Shown piece after piece: positions 11,801 to 23,800 of a stretch of DNA of 55,965 bases. Under the pieces are notes generated by a model, which was given only the letters and a program-made list of their open reading frames with translations, was not told where the DNA came from and searched no databases. Source of the DNA: Phoronis australis (lineage: Eukaryota; Phoronida; Phoronidae). Location of the stretch: NCBI GenBank assembly GCA_002633005.1, contig NMRA01000100.1, positions 953,822 through 1,009,786 of the forward strand, read 5' to 3'. Numbering within the stretch: position 1 is the first letter of the stretch; every line of letters starts with the position of its first letter. Both the position numbers and the translations under genes were made by a program.

Positions 11801-14800
11801 ATGCATCTAATGGACAATTTCAGAATATTTTTATTGACTTCTCCAAAAAACATAACCACGCACTGTAAGTTGATTTTTTGCATAATGGAGGGGGCAGAGC
11901 ATGTATAATCTCAGAGGAAGAGTCTGCGTTTTCTCACTCGTGTAGCAGTAGCTATAATCTGTCCGTTTTTGTTTAGGCTTGAGCGACTCGATCACTTGGC
12001 TCAGAAATTCAAACACAAGTGTGGCATTCACGAGGAGTGGGCGTTTGGTAAGGAAGACCAGCTGCAGAGTCAGGACTTCAAGAAGTGTCGACTGAATGAG
12101 ATTAAGGTATTAACTCCTGTCGTATTTGTGACTGGAATTAATTTGAAGACTAGGTATCGGGTGACTGTATTTGGTAATGCTGGGATTTTTGATACCCCCG
12201 GGGTGTATATTGGGAAAATGGCATATCTAATACAAGTGTGGGTGTACTTTCGGGAACTCGGAGGGGGGGCTACTAATTGTGACGTCAACATTGAAAGAGC
12301 AGTAAAGAGACTTTATGGTATGTTAGTTTATTTTGTAGACAAGTCAAAAACACAAAATGTTTTACACTTGCTGACACGTTTCATATCAGGAAACCTTATA
12401 AAACATAGAAATTTTTGAAATTGCTGATCTATACTTTGGCGGCCGTTTTGGCGGAGAATCCTGGTACTCATGAGATCCCGTTCTTGGCTTCAAATGCATA
12501 GCAATGTCTTGCGAAGATTTCAATAAAACTTGCAAGATGTTACTGGTCTTACTTAGGGTGCCACTAAAATAATAATCGAACATCTTCAATACTATTTTTT
12601 GTGTTGACAAAATGAGTTTTCAATTTCAGCTGATGGTGATTGTTCCTAAACTCCCAGTTTTTAGTGTTTCATTAAAGTTGCACACTATGTTATTTAGCTG
12701 ACAATTTATACAAGCAACATCACCTGTTTGAGAGCTCATTTGTACCCACGCCATCTGAGTCTATTTTTGTGCTTGCTATAACAGGCTTTGAAGAAAAAGC
12801 ATGAAGCGTTCGAGAGTGACCTTGCAGCTCATCAGGACCGTGTGGAACAGATAGCGGCCATCGCTCAAGAGTTGAACAGTCTGGAGTATCATGATGTTGC
12901 CACAGTGAATGCTCGTTGCCAGAGGATCTGTGATCAGTGGGATTTATTAGGCACTCTGACTCAGAAGAGAGAACAGGCGCTGTTGGTAAGTTAGAGTGGG
13001 CTCTGGGATCTTCCCAGTACAGTTGTGTGCAGCTTTTGTTTATGGTAATTATGTCCACGAACTTTGAGGAGTGTACTTGAATTTTTCACGCAGTANTGTG
13101 ACTGGAAATTAATTTGAAGACTAGGTATTGGGTGACTGTATTTGGTAATGCTGGGATTTTTGATACCCCGGGGTGTATATTGGGAAAATGGCATATCTAA
13201 TATAAGTGTGGGTGTACATTCGGAAACTCGGGGGCCTACTAATTGCGACGTCAACATTGAAAGAGCAGTAAAGAGACTTTATGGTATGTTAGTTTATTTT
13301 GTAGACAAGTCAAAAACACAAAATGTTTTACACTTGCTGACACGTTTCATGTCAGGAAACCTTATAAAACGTAGGAGATCTATATTTTGGCGGCCGTGTT
13401 GGCGAAGAATCCTGGTACTGATGAGATCCCGTTCTTGGCTTCAAATGCATAGCAAGGTCTTGCGAAGATTTCACTAAACTTGCAAGATGTTACTGGTCTT
13501 ACTTAGGGTGCCACTAAAATAATAATCGAACATCTTCAATACTATTTTCTGTGTTGACAAAATTCAGTTTTCAAACTCAGCTGATGGTGATTGTTCCTAA
13601 ACTCCCAGTTTTGAGTGTTTCAATGAAGTTGCACACCGTGTTATTTAGCTGACAATTTATACAGGCAAAGTCACCTGTTTGAGAGTTCATTTGTACCCAT
13701 GCCATCTGGGTCTATTTTTGTGCTTGCTATAACAGGCTTTGAAGAAAAAGCATGAAGCGTTCGAGAGTGACCTTGCAGCTCATCAGGACCGCGTGGAGCA
13801 GATAGCGGCCATCGCTCAAGAGTTGAACAGTCTGGAATATCATGATGTTGCCACAGTGAATGCTCGTTGCCAGAGGATCTGTGATCAGTGGGATTTATTA
13901 GGCACTCTGACTCAGAAGAGAGAACAGGCGCTGTTGGTAAGTTGGAGTGGGCTCTGGGATCTTCCCACCACAGTTGTGTGCAGCTTTTGTTTATGGTAAT
14001 TATGTCCACGAACTTTGAGGAGTGTACTTGAATTTTTCACGCAGTACGTAATTGTGATCTCTGTGCTATTTATTTTCACATTCAAGTGAATTTGCTTATG
14101 TGTGCTTGCAGGAGGCTGAGAAAATTTTGGAAAGAATTGACCATCTGCATCTTGAGTTTGCTAAGAGAGCTGCAGTGAGTATACGTGGAGGGGGTATTTT
14201 GGGTGCCATGAAGCTTCAAATTGAAGCCAGGTTTCTGAAAGGTAACAGTCATTAATAGAAGTTCACGGATGAGTAAATGCTGGTTGTCCAACGCCAACAA
14301 GATGTGTCATTTTGTTTGAATGTTATGGCTACAAAACAAGTAGTGTTTGGTATGAACGAGACCTGCTAACAGCTTCTTATTTAATTTGAACTTTTCTTAT
14401 GTAGTAAAATTTTGCTTTTCATGGACAAAAATGGGGACACCCACATAAATATATGTGTTTCCACATAAAATATGATTACAGGTGGGTACACTTGTCTGTA
14501 AAGGTTGATGAGTGAAGTCTCTCTCTGTAACTGGGTACACCAAAGACTGGATGGGTCTATCTATATAAATATAACTGGACCCGTTGTGATGGGTCCAGTT
14601 ATATTTATATAGATAGACCCATGCCGGCGGGTCAACCTATATATGTATAAATAACTGGACCCATCACAACGGGTCCAGTTATATTTATATAGATAGACCC
14701 GCCGGGATGAGTCAACCGATATATATAAGTATAACTGGACCCATCGCGACGGGTCAACCTATATAAAACTAGCCGTTACCCGGGCATTCGCACGGGTAGC

Positions 14801-17800
14801 AGCTAGTGCGAAACGCAGAGGGTAATAGATACTTAGACTAAGAGTGAACATTATAATAGACGCATCGTTTGCATTGCGTCACCTGTTGGCCAATTTTCAT
14901 GTTCTTCTATCAACTGTGAGGTTGCATACCAGAAAATTCAATTTCAGAACAAACTCTCTAGAAATATCGCAAAATTTTAGGAAATGGCGCATACGTGCGC
15001 GTGACACGAGTATGCACTGTTTTCAAAACGACGCCAGATTTTTTCATTGTTACCGGTACAACGCGGAGAATTACGAAAAATCAGGTTTATTAGATTTTTG
15101 TACCTCTATGAATGGTCGTAACGGGCAAGGTGAATGTCAGTTTATTCCCAGATTCTGCATGCGCCCCTGCAGGTTGTTAGCTCTAAGTTTCACGACGAGG
15201 TGACAAGCTGAACACCCGCGGTGTGAAATTTCGGTGTTTAACGGAGCTCTACACACGCTACCTATCTGCAGTGTGTCATTGACGATAGTCTTCATACAGC
15301 TAACTGGCTTTCTACCTCAGTATGTACATTTATGATGCAACTTTTGTAAATACATCTATATAGTTTTTGTACCATAGAATAGTTTAAATGCATTCTAAGT
15401 TTTCACTTTAAAAGAATATCTGACCATACTTTGTGTTAGAGCAGGGTCAAATGTTCTGGAAAGAAATTTGTACTGCCTGGGGAAAGAATCCCATAGCCCG
15501 CACCTTGCCTACTAATATCTGACAGCTTTGAACACGGTCTCTTCAGTTCAAGAAGTATAATTCCTGTCTCTTGCGATGAACACTCGGTTCACTCTTAGGT
15601 GAGCTATTTCTTTCCCTCGGCATTTCCCACTAGCTGCTACCCATGCGAAAGCAGGGGTAACGGCTAGTTTAAATATAACTGCCACAAAACGTATTAAAAT
15701 TTTTAAAATATTACTTATTGATCAGCTTGTTGAAAGTTGTCTCATTGTTGTACAAAATATCTTGTTTGAAAGACAAATGATTGTTGTCCAGTGATACACC
15801 CCATGGCCTTTCACAATTTTTAGCATTCCCCTTTTCTTTAACATATTTTGTTCTTACTAGAAAGAGCAATGGAATTGATGCATTTTCTTCAATGTCATAT
15901 TGGCTAAGGGGCAAGTTTTACTCAAACACTGGTCTAGGTGCATTTCTCACCTCAATGCTTATCCTAGGCCATCAGCTGTAGCTAAGTTCAAACCAGCTAA
16001 AGCTCTTTTCATTGATGTAAATGTTATGTAATCAGTACCCTACACAAAGATCTTCCTCTGCAGTGTAGGGTTGTTATCAGATCAGGTTATGTAATGTAGA
16101 GCAACTTAGCACAGGGAAGGTGTGAGTGTGATTTGTGGGTTTCTGAAAGTATAGGGCCATGACACTGTTGGTAGAGAAAGTGAGGTGGTTTTGAACCACT
16201 GAATGTTAAATATTTCACTTTTTATGCAAAATTCATCAATTTTTATATCTCTCCAGGGGCGGATCCAGGATTTTGTGTTGCCGGGGAGGGGGGTTGGGGC
16301 AGGGCTCAGGAATCACCTCATGCGTGCATCCAGGCTAAAATGTAGGGATATACGGTGCCTTGAATTTTTGGGTTTGTGGACCATATCACTAAAAAGAAAC
16401 GGGATTCTGCATTTGCCTCCCCCTGCCTGCGCGCATATACTAGTCAGCAATTTGCACCCCGAACAGTCAAATGAAATGTGGTACAATTTCAGGGGTTGCA
16501 CGAGCCCCCCCCCCTAAATCCACCACTGTTCTCAACAGTATGAGGGAAACTCCAATGTAGCCAAACAGGGAAAACAGTGGGGTTCAACACTGACAGATTG
16601 AACTAGAGGATCCACCTAGAATGTGTTGCACTGGCTGGCTTCAGGATCAAAGGATCCCTCCTAGCTGATCTATTCATCAAGTCACCAGCAAGGATAATTG
16701 GCTTCGCTCATGCGAATACGATCAGCTGATTACAATCTAGCCTTGATGACCATAGTTTTTATGGAGAGCATTTTGTGTAAATATTGGTAAAACTGAATTT
16801 TTCAAAAATTTACGACCTACTCAATGTGTTATTTAGATCTTGAGCATAATCTAAAAATTTCTCGGTGATCTTAAAATCAATTTTGGCACGTAAAAATGGC
16901 GGTAAAATTCTGCCACCTGACATTTATGAATGGGAGCTGGATTTTGGCTAGGATGCAAAATGCGACCTGGCGATATTCATAACGTCGAACCCTGCAGGAA
17001 CACGATAAAATGAATTTGGATTTTGACAATAGTCTTCATACAGCTATAGCTGGGTGACTTGGGTATCACTCTGTTTTTCCGTTAGACTCCGAAATTTCAC
17101 ACAGCCCTGGTAGCTCTGCTTGTCATCTCGTGAAATATTATCAACATGTACATGTAGAGCCTATGACTAAAATGTTGTACTACTCCGTGGTACAGCTAAC
17201 GACCGTCGGCCTGTGCATGCAAAATCTCAGTGGGAGTTACTCGACACTCAACTTGCCCTTTACAGCCGTTTAAGTAAAAACAATCTAACAAACATCATTT
17301 TCTTGCATAATTCTTTGTCTTTTTGTTACAAAGAAAAGTCCGTCGTTGTTTCGAAAGCAATTCGCTTGTGACACGCGCACGCACCATTTTTTCTTTTGCG
17401 ACATTTCTTGGGAGATGATGACAGCTTCTCAGCAGCATATTTTGTTCTAAAATTCAGTTTGCTGGTATTAAAATACTGAAAACTTTGAAATGACACCACT
17501 TCCGATAATTTGTTGTGACATGTACTCAACCTCGTGGAAGAACAGTAGATTGAGGAAACGGTGAAAAAAGAATCTGGCCAATCGGGGACGCAATATTTCA
17601 TGGCGCCGAAAGCCGAGCAAAAGATCACACCACAATTTTAGCTGCAAATACGAGTGGTACAACAACGCCAAGTTTTCCAACACTGCGGTAAATAATTAAG
17701 TTTACTCCAGTAAGAGTATAGTTTTTAGTGACTAATTTTTTGTAACATTTTGGGTTATTTTGTACCCACTTCGCTGTAAAGCTGCATACTTAGTATACAA

Positions 17801-20800
17801 CTTTTCACCAAGGCTTGGTGCTGCGAGATATTTTTTGTTGCTCATAGATTGTTGCCAATTTTTGCTTGTTTTCATAACCTATGAGGATGGTGTATAATAA
17901 AAATGTTGCAATTTGAATTTTAATGTTTGCTTAATTGACTTTTTAAAACGCTTAAGGCAAAAGAATTGCAGATATGCCCACCCTCAATTGAAAATTGCCC
18001 TGGAGGTATTAACTCTTCCATACAGCTTTATTTACCTGGTCTTGGCTAATTATCATTTTATGGCCTGGTCATCCAAACGTAGGTTCATAGGTTGCTTGCC
18101 AGCCAATTATTCACATATGCTGACTCACAATAGAAGCCTGATGAGAGTGAAGGTGAATAAATACAGTGTCCCTGTAGTTTCTTGTTGTAGTAGATTTGTT
18201 CAGAACATGACTTTAACCAAGTAAAAGTATAAAGTGTCTGAAATAAGGCTGTAGAATTTGGTGTTTGGGCTTAATGACTTGATGCCTTTTATTCTTTGGG
18301 TGACATGACCATATCAGTTGAGGGTACATCCCTAGGAAAAAGTCGTATCATTCACATGACCAAACTTTGCTTGATATAAATGCAAGATGAGCTCTCAAAA
18401 ATGTTACATTTTTAGTTATCACTCTTAAGCTATTGTAAACAAATCTGAGGTGACAAAACAAGATAATTTCAACCAAGCATGGGTCATTCCATTGTTATAA
18501 CCACCATTTGTTACTTATGTTGAAATGCTTAACCTGCCAGGTTATGTTTGAAGCTGTGCCTGTAACACAATTTGGATGAGTAACAAAAGGGGCAACTTTT
18601 ACAGTCAAGCTTTTGATCTATCTGTGGGGCCATAATTATACTTGGAGTTATGACAGATTTCCATGGTGTTTTACTACCATAATCATTATATCCAATTAGA
18701 AATTGGTTTGTAGGTCATTTGACCTCTGAAGCAGCTAAACTCTGGTAGTTTTACGTTTAAAATTTTCACTCGTAATTTTTTGTCTGTAATTTTGCGCTCG
18801 TGTTTTTGGCTTGCAATTTTACACTCGTATTTTGCGCATGTTATGAAGACTTAGGTACAAAGAAGGATATGATTACAAAAGGTTTAAAATATCAATAACT
18901 GGCTGATTTTTTTTACCTCAGTCTAGGTTGTAATTATGCTCATAATATTAAGCGAAAAATTTTTGTAGTAAAACAAACGAAGTCTCAGTCGTAATTACAA
19001 GTTAAAAGTGAACAATTCTATTCGCAAAGTCAACTCGTTGTGTATACGTGCACCACAGATCATATATTTTTGTTCGACTGGTTGCCAGTGAGTCGATGGC
19101 AGTCGTCAAAGTAGCCAAACAAGGTAAACAACCTAGCCGAAAGCAATATTGAAATCACCTGACATGCAATTATTACACGTGAAACCGCAAAATGCATAAC
19201 ACAACCAATAACAAAGTACACACAATTTTCAACATTAACGTTCAATGTGGCAGTACTTAAAATAGTGACTGATTCATTCCTAAACAAATTTCATCTGGTT
19301 TGCTGTAGTGGGGCGTAAGCGCACGTTGGTGCAGCTAACCACCTTTTTGCTTTTCAATGTAGCGCCTACCCACTGTAAGTTGTGGTATAGTGGAACGTAA
19401 GTGCACGTAGTTGCAGCCAACAACCTTTTTACATTTTATCGCAGCAAAATTGCGATGCACTCTTTGGGCGCCATTACATCGCCTATCGGGCCAATTTCTA
19501 TGTCACGGTTCTTCAATCAACTTTGGAGGTTGTGTACATGTCATAACAATCGGAAGTGGTTTATTAGATTTTGTTTACTTCTATTAGATTTTGTTTACTT
19601 CTATAAACGGCTGTAACGGGCACTGTGAATGTCTATTCATTCCCAGATTTTTCATGTACCTCTGCAGGTTGTTAGCTTTAAGTTTCAAGACGAGGTGAGT
19701 ACCCAGGTTGTGTGAAATTTCCGTGTTTAACGGAGCTCTACACACGGCTATCTAGCTGTATGTTGACTACAGTCTTCATACAGCTAGCAGGCTTTCTACC
19801 TCAGTATGTACATTTATGATGCAACTTTTGTAAATACATCCAGGGGCGGATCCAGGATTTTGAGTTGGGGGATGCACGGCAAATAGAGTATTAGCCAGAA
19901 TTTTGCCCTTCAGACATTCGCACCCCGGAACTGCCAAATGGAAGCTGGAAGAATTTTATGGGGGGCCATGGTCCCTTTGGCCCCCTCTAAATCCGCCACT
20001 GACATCTATATGCTTTGTGTACTATACAATATTCTAAATGCATTCTTTGTTTTCACTTTAAACTGAAGAATATCTGATTACCGTACTTTGTCTTAGGGCA
20101 GGGTCAAATGTTCTGGAAAGAAATTTGTACTGCCTAGGGGAAGAATCACACAGCCGCACACCTTAATTGCCCACTAAAATCTGACAGGTGACAAAAATTC
20201 TGCTTCAAGCTTTGAACACGGTCTCTTCAAGAAGTATTCCTGTCTCTTGCGATGAACACTCGATCAGTTCACTCTTAGGTGTAGCTATTTCCCCTCGGGC
20301 GTTTCCCACTAGCTGCTACCTGTTCGAAAGCACGGGTAACAGCTATGTCATGTTAATAAGAATAAGTCATTGACACTATCTTTCTGTTTTCAGATGGATT
20401 CGACACATTTTGCGCCACCTAATGGCCATTTTTACTGTTTTCAAGTCTGTTTTTTGGTGTCCACCCCTCTATCAACCAAACCTGTTTCAGGATAATTGTG
20501 AAAATTGGCATGTATGTTATTACTATGAAGTGGACGGCTGAGGATGATTTTCCTATGATTTAGACTACTGTAGCGCCTCCAAGTGGCAGTTTCTTTTTTT
20601 GCGCCCATGGCTGTTTCTCGTAAACTGTTTGCAGGATCTTTACTAAATTTAAGAAGCATGTTTATATGAAGTTGACAACGGACGACGATGATTTTGGGAT
20701 GGATCTGACTACTGGTATGTCCCCTGGTGGCAATTTTAGTTTTACGTTTACCTCTGTATCTTCAAAGGTCCTCAACAGATTTTCATAAAACTTTGAGTAT

Positions 20801-23800
20801 GGGCATCTATTGGTGAGATAACACTATCCTCCAATTTTTGGATGGAATCAAGGTACAGCTAGTGGCCATTTTTGCTGTGTTAGAGTCTGTTTTTTGACGT
20901 TTTTTTGAAAATTGGCATATATGTGCTCAGTGTGAAGAGGACGGTTGATGATGATGACTTTGACTACTATGGCGCCACCTAGTGGTGGTTTTGTTTTGTT
21001 CTACGCCCATAGCTGTATCTCCTAATCCCACTGAAGGATCTTTATTAAATTTTGTTGGTGTACATATATGAAGCTATTAAAGAAGCAATGACAAGTTCCC
21101 GCTTTCGGATGGATTGTATGTTTTTGTGCCATTTTTATGACAAATAAGCAACCCTAAAAGCACACCATTTGCGATACATTCGTGGGCACATTTCAATGCT
21201 CCGCGTTGCTCTTGTTATAGGCTGACCAGCCGGGATGGGTCTGTCTATATAAATATAACTGGACCCATCGAAACGGGTCCAGTTATATACATATATAGGT
21301 TGACCTGCAGGGATGGGTCAGTCTATATAAATGTAACTGGACCCATCGTAACGGGTCCAGTTATATACATATATAGGTTGACCTGCAGGGATGGGTCAGT
21401 CTATATAAATATAACTGGACCCATCGTAACGGGTCCAGTTATATACATATATAGGTTGACCTGCAGGGATGGGTCTGTCTATATAAATATAACTGGACCC
21501 ATCGTAACGGGTCCAGTTATATACATATATAGATTGACCTGCAGGGATGGGTCTGTCTATATAAATATAACTGGACCCATCGTAACGGGTCCAGTTATAT
21601 ACATATATAGGTTGACCAGCCAGGATGGGTCTGTCTATATAAATATAACTGGACCCGTTGTAATGGGTCCAGTTATATACATATAGGTTGACCAGCCAGG
21701 ATGGGTCTGTCTATATAAATATAACTGGACCCGTCGTAATGGGTCCAGTTATATACATATAGATAGACTCATTCCACATTTGGTGTACCCAGTTACAAAC
21801 AGAAATTTCGCTGATCAACCTTTACTGACAGGTGTGCCCACCTATAATCATATTTTATGTGGAAACACATATATTTATGTGGGTGTCCCCATTTTTGTCC
21901 ATGAAAAGCGAACTTTTATTAGATAAGAAAAGTTCAAATTAAATAAGAAGCTGTTACATGCTTTTAGGAGTTGACAAAATGTGTCATCACATTGTAAGTG
22001 TAAATATTGTCGCACTCGGCACATATTGCCGNAGTGGAAACTTGTTATCCTAGTAAATCAGCTTAGGTCTCTGTGTTTCGTTCATTGATAACATCTGTAG
22101 GTTTTTGTTTGACTCCTACAATGTTTGCCACAACTCATGGGACTGTCTGGAGCTGTGTGTGGTAATCATTTGTATACTTTGGTTGACTAAAAGGGTAGAG
22201 GGCAATAATATCCGCCTACACAGTCTTGAATAGGTAGTTTGCTACGCAGTATTGTATTATAACATAGATTATTGTCAAGTTATGTTCCAATCCGTCCGCA
22301 AGAAATACTATAATTATATTTCTAATTTTCTTGGGAACAGATGCCCAATGGAAAATGAAAATTAAAGTCTGAAAAGCTCATGGAGGATGAAAACAACAGC
22401 TCAGACCATGAAAAGTTGTTACAAATTAAAATTAATGTTCTCTTAAAGCTAAATAATGCGTGATGTTGATACCCGTTCAATGTTGACTGAGACTAACCTG
22501 TATTTCTCTCCTTAGCCTTTCAACAACTGGCTAGATGGGGCTAAAGAAGATCTAGTGGATGTGTTTATTGTGCATACTCCCGAAGAAATACAGGGCCTTG
22601 TCGATGCACACGAACAATTCAAACAGACACTAGGTGACGCTGATAGGGAGTACAACGCCATTGTCGGCTTTGTCAACGAAGTGGTGAAGATAGGTAGAGA
22701 TTACCAGATTGAGACCGCCATACACAACCCGTATACAACTTTGACTGCACAGGTGAGTGGGTTCACTTGTGATTGGTTGTCTGCATTTTGAACTAGGGAG
22801 TGCAATGTATTCTTTTCCTTAAATTTTCAGCTGATCATCAGTTTCTCGTCATTTGCTTCACCAACAGTATTGTTTTGGTTTGGTAGATTTCCATTGCACT
22901 AAAGAGCTCTGGAATTGGCAGTATTTGTCTGCACACCAGTGTTTATTACCCAATTGAGTAGTTAAAATTTTTGTTATATTACAATGGAGTGCTATCAAGG
23001 TGATATTGCCTTAGAATGAACAAAAATCTCTTTTTGAGTTCATCATACATACATACAATTTGCAGACCAGTTTTATATTATAAGTTGTCAGTGTCACTTC
23101 CTACAGTTTTAAACTATACTTGGACTCACTACTGGTGTACCTTAGTCTCATGCTTCATTGTAGTCAAGACAGCATTTCAAACATTTCTTAGAAGTTTCCT
23201 ACCTATAGCTTTGTATACTATCTATTCTTTTGGGCCCCCAACCTACTGTGGAGGGAATTTCCGCTTGTCAGGTGTATATAGACATGCTTCTCAAGTCATT
23301 CTTCCGGAGTTTTCCGTTCTTAAGCCCATTGCATATATTTGGCAGACGACATTTTTAGGACCATAAGTCAAATTCAAATATGCGCCAGTGCAGAATTATC
23401 TGTATGCCGAAGTGTGTTTGTGACAGTGTAGAATGTGCACTTTGGCATATGGATACTGGGGCCAATGTTTAATGGGAAGTTCCCAGGACATCCCCCTTTG
23501 GTTTAATAAAAAAATGGAAACTTGTTTGATTAAGGTTTTGTTGTCCATTTCCTGTGAAACTGAGGAGTTTTAAGGCTCAAACGTGCGACCTTTTTCGCAA
23601 ATACACCCCCTGGTCATACTTATTTTAAAAATTCTTTCATGTGCCTAGAGGTGATATATTCACCCGTGCTTATATGCGGAAACCTCTAGAACTACAGCTT
23701 ACTTCAGTGTTATGTTCATTGCAGACTCTGTGACTGTTGGTGCCTTTTTCCTCATTATTTTGGAATAGATTCCCATGTGTAATTATTATTATTGTAATAT

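Larger units (their letters stand above)
12127..14046 (+). repeat. 969/950-bp direct duplication split by a gap base
   Basis: Segments 12127-13095 and 13097-14046 are near-identical in exon and intron, with scattered substitutions and indels. The first copy stops exactly at the n at 13096 and the second begins just after it. The sequence that follows the first copy's last bases (CACGCAGTA) is found after the second copy. This is the pattern of two overlapping contig ends of different haplotypes that were abutted instead of merged. Confidence 0.9.
14367..21957. mobile_element. large foldback-type element with long inverted arms
   Basis: Sequence from about 14367 (TAACAGCTTCTTATTTAATT) to about 14560 is repeated in reverse complement at about 21780-21957, ending CTGTTA. 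Shared segments include CATGGACAAAAATGGGGACA and the CCCACATAAATATATGTG block. Inside each arm is a palindromic minisatellite array: about 3 units on the left, 7 on the right. Arms made of a unique tip plus tandem repeats resemble Foldback elements. No transposase was recognised. The boundaries are approximate. Confidence 0.7.
14175..22515 (+). other. 8.3-kb actinin intron, nested mobile-element complex
   Basis: This is the largest actinin intron in the window. About 7.6 kb of it lies between long inverted arms, with further elements nested inside; each is listed separately. About 17700-19290 holds nothing I can assign. No actinin exon is missing here, since exons H and I join in phase. Confidence 0.75.

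Noticed and set aside
14844-17683. Open frames at 14844-15203 and, on the minus strand, 17326-17683
   Set aside because: They lie inside copies of the same dispersed repeat and show no transposase or Rep motif.
21300-21686. 128-codon open frame of repeated 26-residue units
   Set aside because: It follows only from a 78-bp palindromic minisatellite whose period is a multiple of three; there is no gene context.
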